Source of the DNA: Plasmodiophora brassicae
Taxonomy: Eukaryota > Endomyxa: Phytomyxea > Phytomyxea > Plasmodiophorida
NCBI GenBank assembly: GCA_036867785.1
Contig: CP145423.1
Location: forward strand, 372,001 to 436,000
Direction: 5' to 3'
Length of the DNA: 64,000 bases
Below are positions 9,480 through 18,633 of the stretch, in pieces. Both the position numbers and the translations under genes were made by a program. Position 1 is the stretch's first letter, and each line of letters begins with the position of its first letter. A model generated the notes under the pieces. That model had not been told where the DNA came from. It worked only from the letters and a program-made list of their open reading frames with translations, and searched no databases.

Positions 9480-9800
9480 ACGACGCGTTGACTAACGCTT
9501 CGGCACGATTGGCGAACACGTTCATCCTGAACTTAGGTAGTCCAGCTGGCCATCACCCAGCAGTCAAGCACTTACGCGACCGACGTCCAGAAAGTCGCGC
9601 TTGTGGGACAACTGTGCGTCCGTCACCAGGCTCTGGAACTCAGTCGCGAACCTGGCGAGGGTGCCCCTGCTTTGGTAGAGACTTTGAAGCTTCCGGGCAA
9701 CCGTCTCGGCCGGGTTCGGGTTGCCGAATCAGGCCTTGAGCGCATTCGTGAATGCGCTGAAATGCATCAGGGTGACCTTACTGGTTAGGTTCCTATTTGA
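9480..9800 (-). mobile_element. Fossil Gag domain, Ty3/gypsy-like
   Basis: The minus strand reads FGNPNPAETVARKLQSLYQS then RGTLARFATEFQSLVTDAQL and KRDFLDV. This matches the retrotransposon Gag pattern FGdpd...a...L..L.Q.gsv..Y..eF..L. The piece is partial and broken; no nucleocapsid knuckle is visible beside it. Confidence 0.65.
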
Positions 9801-10082
9801 CGGGGTGCGGTGGTTGTATTACGTAATTGTTGCCGTCACCGCTCTTGTGGTTGCTGTTGTTGTTGTTGTTGTTGTTATTCTCTGTCTCAAACGTTGTAGA
9901 ATATGTACTGCGTGGTCCGTAGCACGCACGATGGCTGCTTCACCGGAATTTGCGACGCCCGTTTGATCACGGACTCACGGTGTCCGAAGGCTGTTCCAGT
10001 ATTAGGGCGCATATCCTATACGTCGCGGTGCGCGTTCGGACCGCACGGTGTCCGTGGCGGACTTGCTCTTGCAATCAGTTGT

Positions 10083-10116
10083 GCAATTCGCGAGCGTTGC
10101 AACGCTCGCGAATTGC
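10083..10116. repeat. Perfect 34-bp palindrome
   Basis: A 17-nt arm (gcaattcgcgagcgttg) is followed directly by its exact reverse complement with no spacer. It lies within the fossil-rich region. Confidence 0.9.
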
Positions 10117-11513
10117 TGCCTGCAGCGTGATGCAGCTGGTGTGGAATGATGACGTTAGCTTGGTCCGTGTTTTCGACTGACTGGATGAACTCAAAACAAG
10201 CATTTCAAACCTCTGATCACACTGGCTCACGCGCAAGGCATCTGCGTGTTGGATTCCGACCCAAGGCTTGTCAACCATGCTGACAAGGGTTTCTTGAACG
10301 ATGTCTGGCATGGTAACTCACCATCATGCAAATGCCATTCGTCGTTGGAGAAGTGCTTATCTGGGTGGATGACGTCGGCCTGCTATGTTAACAACAAATA
10401 CACAATTGTTCTTCAAACTGTATACGTCGACTTCGAAGGCCTATTTGTTGCCAGTGTCCGTGATCAGGGTCCCGACACCGCCTGTCGTGCGCGAGGAAGG
10501 TGACTCAGCGTGCCCCGAATTCATGCATTTCGATCGTGTCAGTGGAGTCACTGGTCGGACTGCGGCACGGATGAGTCACGATCGTTCGCGGGTTGGCCTG
10601 CCCAGTTGCCATGGCCGACGTCTCATAACCAAAAGACGAACTGGTGGGTTCGCTTGCAGTCCATACCTGGTCTGATAGGCGGATCGACCTACATAGGGCC
10701 ATCTGACCTAATGCGGACGTCCAATCATTATGTGCACGCCAGGTGGGTTGCCTGCATTCGGTACCGACTCTGACTGGCGAGTTTAGGAGGTAACGTCCTG
10801 GTCTCCTCATTCTTCTAAACATTTCAGGATCGTATTCGTCACCGCTTGTGGTACATTTGCTTGACTCTGCAGTCACCACGTGTTTGTCTAGTCAGAGCCC
10901 TGTCCTGTGACGCCGTGTGCACATTGCCTTAGGGAGGTACTCGCTGGGCACCGTCTCATCATCGGATCATTCACTTGTTGCTACGTGCTAGTGCTGCTGT
11001 CGTCATACAGTAAGGCGCTGAACTCGAAAGGAATGACGTCGTCCTATCTTCGGTTCCTTGCAGTGGTAGAGCACTCAGCGATTCATGGATGTTTAGGTGT
11101 AACCGTGGAGGCCGCTGACCGTCATCGCCAACGGGGAAGATCGACCACCCAGGCGTTCTCAGTTGATCATTCACTGTTCTACTCATAGGTTTGCAAGGAT
11201 CCTGTTCGGCACGTTCCGTTCAGAACTTGGTAACGTTTGCTTTCTCGACTCAGCTTGAAACTCGACATCTGACCGCCATGCTGGGTAGGTTTCAAGAATG
11301 CTGACATGGACGTTATCGATGACTGGGTTCGGTGACCTCAGAGTGTATCCTTGTCGGTCTCGACGCAACGGAGCGTTCGTATCCGTTCAACGATCGAGTT
11401 CCTTGATGACCAGTAAACCACATCTGGCATCGCTCTTGCACCGTACTGATCCTAAAGTTAACTGCCCAGGATGTACATGTTTCCTGGGATGCCCCGCTTG
11501 ACGTCTGAAGCAT

Positions 11514-12250
11514 TTGATGGTCTCCGAGCCTCCCTACTTGTCCCTGTCAATTCTGAATGTCCAGTTCCAGGCTTCCGATTACCAGCAACCGCTTGCCAAG
11601 CTCTGAGGGGCGCCCGTTTAACCCTGGTACGTTCCTGTCGGACCTTGCGATGAACTGATGGCGCCCGAGCCCTTCCCGTCTGCCTGTCAGGTATCATTTT
11701 CTCGGCTGTGACCCGATACCTGATCGTTCCCCGTCGCTCTTGGTGTGCTCGTCAGCCCCTATGGCCAATGGTACGTTCCTGCCAACCCTTGCGATCAATT
11801 GATGGCGCCCGAGCCCTTTCCGTCCGCCTGCCAGGTGTCATTTTCTGGCTGATATTGCGTTCCGTCATCTGATCGTTCCCCTCTCTTGGTATGCTCGTCA
11901 CCCCCTATATGGTCAACTGATGGCCTCCGAGCCCTTTCCTCTGTCGTCAGTTGGGGTTCTCCGTATCGATTCCATCGAGTACGATCCGATCGCTATTCGT
12001 GACCCTTGGTATGTTTCCCGGAACGTTGCAAAGGACTGATGGCCTCCGTGCCCTACTTTCTGCCCGTTAGATGTGACCCCATATCGGATCCGATGCTTTG
12101 CTGCTCGTGGTACGTTCCGCCGACCACTCTCGACCGACTGACGGCTCCGTGTCTCGTTCCCGTCAGATGATCCCTTGGCCGCTGATGATTCGCAATTACC
12201 ATCCCGTCGTGGCGGTATGCGCTTGTTCGTCAATTGAATTACATCGCCGA
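11514..12250. repeat. Degenerate tandem repeat array, unit about 100-145 bp
   Basis: A conserved core ctgatggcctccgagccc (with variants) recurs at 11514, 11655, 11799, 11917, 12036 and 12138, spaced 141, 144, 118, 119 and 102 bp. Each core is usually preceded by a ggtacgttcc-like block and followed by a ccgtc..tcag block. No coding potential recurs with it. It could be a decayed satellite or internal repeats of a mobile element. Confidence 0.75.
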
Positions 12251-12641
12251 GCTTCCCAGGTCATTCTCGCGTCCTGGAGCAACCTATAAGTGTGTAACGG
12301 CATTGCCCCAGAACTTGGTCCCACGAGGTACGTTTATTCCTTGAGAGCACACGTCTAATTGCGCATGCGTGTCAGGTTCGTGTCCGGTCAAGAAGCTCCT
12401 GTCCATCCACGCTTTTGATTCGATGCGCGCAGGAGGTAGAGAACGTCGTATTCCTCCGGGTCTGACATGGCAACTGTACGTGTGCACCCGCTACCGAAGC
12501 AACTCTGGTTCTGACATGAGTGCCTGCTGCCTCTTGCATTGTCATCGTACAGGTTAGGGGCAACCCCCCAGGTTCGTCAATCGGATTCTTTGCTGCTCTC
12601 CACGGGTGTCTGACTCCTGATACATGTGGCCATCAGTACGT

Positions 12642-12674
12642 GGGTTGGACGATCCATTCTGGATCGTCCAACCC
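12642..12674. repeat. Perfect hairpin-forming inverted repeat
   Basis: Arms of 15 nt (gggttggacgatcca at 12642-12656 and its exact complement at 12660-12674) flank a 3-nt loop, ttc. Confidence 0.9.
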
Positions 12675-12787
12675 AATTGAGGGCAACTCGGCCACGCTGC
12701 AAGACGTTGTCCCTGAAGAATATACACTTCCAGTTTCACGACGAATCAATTATAAACAAGTCATGCAGTGTGAACGTGCGGAGGGAC

Positions 12788-13042
12788 TCAGAGCGTGGAG
12801 CTGGTGCAGACGATGACACAGTTGATCGTGCCAGCGTATTCTCTGTCCACCTTCCTGCAATCGACCATGATCATTGCAAAGCCTGGCCGATGAAGTCGGC
12901 CGGGCATCGTGCTATGCTTGCGAATCGCGGACGCGAACTTGAAGGTCGGTAACAATGAAAACGTAGCGGCCGCTGCCGTCAGCGACATTGGCACACCGCC
13001 ACCAAGATCATGATAGGGACCACGACCAGGAATCCAACTCAT
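12788..13042 (-). pseudogene. Truncated copy of the neighbouring seven-helix receptor gene
   Basis: The minus-strand reading contains LPTFKFASAIRKHS, VDCRKVDREYAG and TINCVIVCTSSTL, which align with SLLTFKFVSAIRHHN, VDYRKIARQN and TINCAILCTCSTLW of the intact receptor at 13332-14311. About 40 residues (helix 6 and its loops) are missing between the second and third blocks. The codon matching the tryptophan after CSTL is TGA here. Helices 1-4 are absent. It sits directly downstream of its parent on the same strand, so it is a decayed tandem duplicate. Confidence 0.75.
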
Positions 13043-13331
13043 TGGATTACTTTCGTTAACAGCGTCAATGGTCTGTTCGTTCTCGTTAACTACGAGTCCA
13101 AGAGCGCCCTCACTGTCTGAAGAACGTTCTTTCTAGTCAACTCCTCGACGTCATCTGACTCTGGTCTGCTCGATGCACGCGCGTGGATATAACTGTGCAA
13201 TGTCAGCTCGTATACAGAGTTGCTCGCCCTGGACAGCCAACTGGTAGCGCACCGAATTCTTGACCGTCGCACACCACATATTCATCGGAATCGCAGGCAT
13301 CCGCCCACGTAGTTGATTGCTGATACAGGAT

Positions 13332-14311
13332 TCACCTTGCCGCAGGCGATGAACGCTTGGAAGACATCGACCTTGGAAGTGGAGCCGGGGAGATGGATGT
13401 TCGAGAACTGGAAAACAAATTTGACAATGCGGTCTTCAATGATGGGGGCATCCAGAGAGTGGAGCACGTGCAGAGGATGGCACAGTTGATGGTCAGATCA
13501 ATCATGCCGACGGTATCCTCGATCGTCATTATAAAAGCAGGTGTCCTCGTGAAGATAATGTCATTGATTAGGACGAAAGCCATCGTCGCTGTCGTACACG
13601 ACATTGCAATGGAGGACGACAGCAGGTTCTGTCTAGCGATTTTCCTGTAGTCGACTGTGGCAATGCCAACGGCTGGCTGTTCCATATCGATGATCTCGTT
13701 GTGGTGGCGAATAGCGGACACGAACTTGAACGTCAGCAACGACGACATGGCTACCACAGCGATGGTCAGCAGCACCGCGACATAGATCGGATAATACGGC
13801 ATGCAAAGGCCATGATCGGTGTCGATATAGCTCTGCGTGCCAATGACCCCGACAATCGCCAGTGGGATTACTCCCAGGATCCCAGCTTGGATCACCTTCA
13901 TCAGCAGCGTAGACGATGCGTCCTCATCGACAACCTGGGCGCGCGCATGTAGAAACTGAATGACAAAGGCGACCGACATACAATCTATCAGGTGATCAGA
14001 AGTGGCAATGAATAAGGTCGAGTTCGAGACGACATACAGAACCAGGTAACCGATCGTGAGACGATGGAGCACAGCACCCCGTCGTTTAGTGTCCACGGGT
14101 ACGTGTAATGCACGGTCAACGATAGGTGGACCATGCTGGTACATATCGACGTCCCGAGTATGCACCAGACGATGGTGGGAGCGCTCCTCGTCCTCGTGAT
14201 CGTGATCAACGAGCATGCTGATACGGCGAGCGTGATGGACAGGGCTGCGATTGCGATGCCGCCAGCGATGTCGCTCATTAGACGCACCGCCGCCGGCGAC
14301 ACCGACGTCAT
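13332..14311 (-). CDS. Seven-transmembrane (GPCR-like) receptor
   Basis: ATG at 14309-14311. The product has seven hydrophobic helices: IAIAALSITLAVSACSLITI, TIVWCILGTSICTSMVHLSL, a third helix spanning an exon junction (RSVTWF then YCMSVAFVIQFL), ILGVIPLAIVGVIG, IYVAVLLTIAVVAMSSLLTF, IAMSCTTATMAFVLIND and LTINCAILCTCSTLWMPP. A 53-nt intron with a gtatgt donor and gatag acceptor (about 13986-14038) joins the two frames. Cysteines precede helix 3 (GVLCSIVS) and lie in the second outer loop (HGLCMPYY), as in the conserved GPCR disulfide. A Ser/Pro-rich basic tail follows helix 7. No DRY or NPxxY motif is evident, so family and ligand are unknown. A decayed partial copy lies downstream. Confidence 0.7.
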
Positions 14312-14478
14312 GGTCCGACACGAGATCTAGGACGGATCAGGTAGTATGTACTGGGGAAGCCAAGGAGTCCATCAGTTATCGTCACAGATGGTGAGGGTAC
14401 CGGTAGATGGGCTTTCCAGCACATGTGAGCGCTTTACGAGCAGCACACAAAGTGAACTGTCCGCCAAAGGTACCCGAT
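14312..14478. other. Short intergenic spacer
   Basis: Between the stop of the FYVE gene and the start of the receptor gene, both minus. It must hold the receptor promoter; nothing else is visible. Confidence 0.4.
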
Positions 14479-16164
14479 TTATTCGGAACCGGAGAGCGAC
14501 TTGCTGAACACGATGTGTTCGTCGAAATGGAGCGCGACGAACACGTCGAAGAACTCCCTGTAGATGGATCGTCCCCTGAAGTAGTACTCCAGGTCGTATT
14601 GTCTCAGGATGGGGACAGCCAGTTTGATTTGTCGGTCGATGTCCTCAAGCGTGGACGTCGCGGGGACGGTTAACGAGCCGACTGTTCTATCACCGCCCGC
14701 GCGCGTTCGCTCCACGAGCCTCAACGCGATCAGCGTCTCCGACGGTGGCGCCGAGTTCGCGTCATCCTGTTAAAGCTGGTTACACAATTGCGATCGTGCA
14801 GGAGGGCTAGCAGAATACCAGGTGCTGGTTTGACGCAGAGGTCCCGCCCGAGCTGAACGACTGGATGTCGATGTCAGGCTCGGGGACAGGGATAGTGTCA
14901 TACACGATCGTAGATGTCGGTCTCTGATGACACACACTTTGGTCAGAGCTGCCTTGCCCCCCGATTCAAAGACGTACCCCAATCGCTAGTTGAGCTAAGT
15001 CAAAAGGTGCCCCGACGTCGTCCTGTCCAGCGTCCTCCACGTCGTCGCTGAACAGGACGGACCCTCGTGGTATGGCCTAGACCGTTCCACGCGTGAGTAG
15101 ACAGCCCTATGCGAGCTGATACACGAACCTGGTTGGTGTGGCTGATCCATGGGACCGTTCCTGTCGGTGTCTGGGGCCTACTTCCAGTGCCGCCTGCACG
15201 TTGCCCCTGTCCGGACCCTTTGTCGTCATCGATGTTGTGTTGTTTGGGTGGGGCGCGTGGAAAGCGATCGCCGCCGAACAGCGTCGCGAACGATGACAAG
15301 TCGTAATCGCCTGCCGTCATCGAGTCATCTACCGTTCCATCCAGGATGGCGCCTCTCTGTCGGGATACATATCATTCGTCCTGAATGACAACGATTAACG
15401 CACTGGAGCAGGTAGTACCTTGAGCCGATACCGGCAAGGCAGGCAGACCCGAACAGGGCCGGTCTTGAACTTGATCTGGAACGCTGCTGGCACTGTTGCG
15501 ATAACGTGAGCGTTAAGAAGGGAAACCCACTCCGTCAGGCAACACAACCAACCGTGATCGATTTTGATTGAACATTCATTGCAGAAGCACTCGCCACAGA
15601 GGCGGCAGGAATGCCGCTTTCGGTGCAGGCGCCCGCACGATAGGCACTGCGGGTAGTCGAATTGGCTTCGGATGACCGGCGGGTGAATGTGCACGCGCCC
15701 GTCCACGATTGTCTGCCGGTACCCGCAGCGTACCATCGATGGCCTATGTGATCCGAGCACTAAGGACGGGACCCGCGATTCGACCCCCCAGGGCGAGCCG
15801 GTCGCCTACGGGATGGGGCGCTCCTCCGCCCAGTACTTCACGCAGGCGTCGCGACAGCCGAAACAGACGCGGCACAGGTCGTTGGCATGGGACCTCTTCT
15901 TCTCGAATCGACCGGGCAGGCGGAACTTCGCCGAGCACAACGAGCAGACGATGTTGCCGCACAGACGGCAGTGATGGCTATGATGAATATGGGCCGTCAG
16001 AACGAACGCCCAACTTCACATGCAGCGCTCCCAACGTACCGCTCCCATTTGCCGGGTTTCGCGCCACAGGCGGCGCAGCGGGTTTGCACATCCGGGTCGA
16101 CCCAGACCGGCGGGTACAGGTGCCCGGTCCTCTCCAGCAGTATGTTTTCACATGCGCCCTCCAT
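14479..16164 (-). CDS. Tandem FYVE-type zinc finger protein, multi-exon
   Basis: Model from ATG 16162-16164 (MEGACENILLERTG) with at least six short introns. The first FYVE has WVDPDVQTRCAACG, then after a 62-nt intron WERHHCRLCGNIVCSLCSAK and LCRVCFGC: eight cysteines, the W-x-D start and the basic HHCR patch that binds PtdIns3P. The second has CLSCG, RKRHSCRLCGECFCNECS and RVCLPCR; its basic patch has serine for a histidine. Later exons are acidic and Ser/Pro-rich (AIPRGSVLFSDDVEDAGQDD; TIPVPEPDIDIQSFSS) and the last exon ends SKSLSGSE. Introns are 49-62 nt with good GT-AG ends and keep frame at every join. Likely an endosomal PtdIns3P-binding protein; the rest has no recognisable domain. 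Confidence 0.75.
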
Positions 16165-16450
16165 GTCACCCGCTGGCGTCGTGTGGACGAACAACGATCG
16201 GCCGGCAGAGGCACGTGCCCATGTGCGCTGGGCAAGGAAAATCTTCAGCAAGCTCTGAGCGCGCCGGCGCCTCACGAGGTTTCGCGGGAAGTAAAGGCGC
16301 CAGAAATAGCAGTGTCGGACAGCGGCCGACGTGAACCAACGCAACCCGACTACCCGAGCTCGGGGTTTTGACGTCGTGGGCGTGGACTCGTTGACGATTG
16401 GCAAGCTGACCAGACGACCTGCGATTTCGAGTACGGCAACGCCCGCCACC
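16165..16450. promoter_or_regulatory. Bidirectional upstream region of the FYVE and Skp1-like/ankyrin genes
   Basis: 286 bp between divergent ATGs. The plus-strand start has a Kozak-like context (gccaccATGC at 16445-16454). No other element recognised. Confidence 0.4.
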
Positions 16451-18005
16451 ATGCGCTTCTGCATTGGTTGCGCGTTGCGACCCCTTATCCTGGTTGCCAT
16501 TCTCAGTGGTCACACTGTGGCCGCGTTCAAGTCTAGCTCCAGCAACGTTGGCACCGGCAGCGACCGATCCAGTCTGTTGAACTACCTGAACGACGCGAAT
16601 GGGGAACCTGACGACGACAGTAGCGTCGCTTTAAACGACATCGCAGGCGACGCGACGTTACAGCTGGTTGCTGACTTCTTCAACTCGGTTGGTGCACATC
16701 AGGTACATGTGTCGATTGCCCTCAGTCAGCTTGCTGTCGACTGATGATTGCCAGGTGGATCACGCCGTTGAATGGGCCATGGACAGGCTGGGAACGGCCG
16801 GGCTCCAGGCACGGTGCCGTCTTCTGACGGCAGCCCACTACCTGGGCATGCGCCTGTTGATGCTGGCCATTGCATCGATAAGCGATTGGGATTCCCGTAC
16901 AGCCAAAGCGATGGGCCGCGTGCTACCCAGAGAGGTCCTCGTATTCGCCGGCGGCGTCGTCCGTCTTAGACTTGTGGCACACAGCTATCACCGGCAGCGG
17001 ATTGCCAGAGAGATTCATGGACTTCTTCTCGGCGCAGGCAACACCAGTACTGTCGTCAACATCGCCGAATGGTGTCACGAGTTACGTCTCAGCATCCTGC
17101 AATGGGCGGCAGTGCATGGCGAAGCCCTCCTCGTCGAGTTTCTGCTCACCTATGTCCCCGGCGTCGACGTCAATGCTCGCGACAGGTTCGGGCTCACTTC
17201 GTTGCATCTGGCCGTCAGTGGATATCGCAGCCGGACCGTCTCCGTACAGGAGTTTGATAGCAGGCGGTCGTGGCAGTACGAAACCCAGGGACTCAGCGCC
17301 GGGTCGCGTCACGAAATCACTGTGCCCGCTACGACGACCTCCCTTCAACCTGTCAATAGTGCTGCGTTGCCTCTGTTCGCACCCGGCGTCGACATCAGCG
17401 CCCGCCGGCGCCCTCGGGCAACCGACCACGACGAACCTGCAGGCGACGATATGGGGGAGTTGCTGAGGAAGGATGCCGATCGCAATATGGTCAATCGACG
17501 TGCGCACGTTGTCGAGCTGCTTGTAAACGCTGGCGAAATCGACGTCAACGCTGGCGACACGTATGGCGACACGCCGCTGCACTTGGCCAGTTGCTGTGGG
17601 TACGACAGCGGACGCATCATCGCAGCACTGCTGGGGGCTCGCGACATCAACGCCAACGTTCGCGACGCGCGAGGCCGAACGCCCCTGCATTGTTTGGCCA
17701 TGCGCCCGGATTCCGAGCCTGAAGTCGCCCAGGCTCTTCTGAAGGCGCGCGGGATTGATGTGAACGCCCGCGATGCAATGGGTCGGACGCCACTGCACTA
17801 TGCTGCGCGCTATGGGCACTATCCTGTCGTCCAGTTGCTACTGGATGCCGCCGGCACCACCGTCGCGGCGCTCGACACACGTCGTCAGACGCCCTTGCAA
17901 GTGGCCGAGTCCCGCGGTATGCATGACGTGGCCCGTCTGCTGCGTCGTGCCACGCGGCGAAGCACCGGCGTTGCCCGACGCCGACAACCGTATCGCAACA
18001 CGTGA
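16451..18005 (+). CDS. Skp1-like (BTB/POZ) domain fused to ankyrin repeats
   Basis: ATG at 16451. A 52-nt phase-0 intron (gtacat donor, ttgccag acceptor, about 16702-16753) joins VGAHQ to VDHAVEWAMDRLG. The first 170 residues resemble Skp1: a beta strand (LVAILSGHTVAAFK), acidic loop (NGEPDDDSSVALNDI), then LLTAAHYLGMRLLMLAIASI and TAKAMGRVLPREV, matching the LL.AANYL.I..LL.l....i and the pE.iR.f helix order of Skp1. The C-terminal half has about five to six ankyrin repeats, e.g. DTYGDTPLHLASCCGYDSG, DARGRTPLHCLA and DAMGRTPLHYAARYGH. The hydrophobic N-terminus could be read as a signal peptide, but the alignment to the Skp1 first strand argues against it. A possible SCF adaptor carrying its own substrate-recruiting domain; that is inference. 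Confidence 0.65.
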
Positions 18006-18633
18006 CGGTGCACTGACCATTCGTTGCCCCACAATTCTTCAGTTCAATCTGTACAAATGAAACGCGGCCAGCGACTGTGACCATGCTTGCGAAATGTCTT
18101 CGGTCCCCGTTCAGCGGTACCTGTTGGCATCGACGGATTACTAATTCTGGCCGCGCCAGACGCCTGCATGACGCTGGAGACGCGCCTGAAGAAATGGGGA
18201 CCAGACGGCGTCGAGCGGAGAACTCTGGGGAAGGCCCGTCATAATCTCGATGGCGCCGGCGAGCTGTGCAGGTCGGGCCTGGTGCCGTTACTCAGGGCGT
18301 AGCGTATTAGGAGACGTAGGAAGGTCGGCCATTCCTGAAGTGGACCCGGAACTCGGAACACCGAGGCCAAAGAATAACATGGGTCAGCGGGCAATAAGCC
18401 AGATGGAATCGTCCATCAACCTGATTAAGGAAGTGGGAACCGCGATCGCTGCTCCGCACCAAACCGGGTTAAACCAATCGACGAGAGATTCACCGGCGGG
18501 AATGGGAATAGTGGTGGCAAACAATTCCCATCCCGTTTGCGGCGAATCTGTTCCACTTCACGTCGTGCCAACGTCGAACTCCGACCGTTGTCACTGCAGT
18601 TGAGGCAATGCGGAACGTCTGCAAGTTGTGCCT
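18006..18633. other. Intergenic stretch, no supported gene
   Basis: About 630 bp between convergent genes. Short ORFs are present, but none shows a domain, family motif or splice-supported extension. Confidence 0.4.

Larger units (their letters stand above)
9120..11510 (-). mobile_element. Region of decayed Ty3/gypsy-like LTR retrotransposon fossils
   Basis: No host gene is supported here. Minus-strand 9480-9800 encodes a retrotransposon Gag-like stretch (see the separate entry), and about 10500-10900 minus has weaker integrase-like patches. The order of the pieces does not fit a single element, so several insertions or rearrangements are likely. No LTR pair or target duplication could be defined. 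The block is broken many times over and looks old. A (GTT)n microsatellite lies at about 9851-9876. Confidence 0.45.

Noticed and set aside
9842-9876. Coding leucine/valine run from (GTT)n
   Set aside because: Simple microsatellite in a decayed region, no supported ORF.
11514-12250. CRISPR array
   Set aside because: Eukaryotic context, units too long and degenerate, and no unique spacers between exact repeats.
13988-14100. Frameshift in the seven-helix receptor
   Set aside because: A 53-nt gtatgt...gatag intron restores the frame and rebuilds helix 3.
16451-16530. Signal peptide on the ankyrin protein
   Set aside because: The hydrophobic stretch aligns with the first strand of a Skp1-like domain, and the rest of the domain follows.
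18087-18603. Small plus ORFs between the ankyrin and ABCG genes
   Set aside because: No motif, no splice support, ordinary length for chance ORFs at this GC content.
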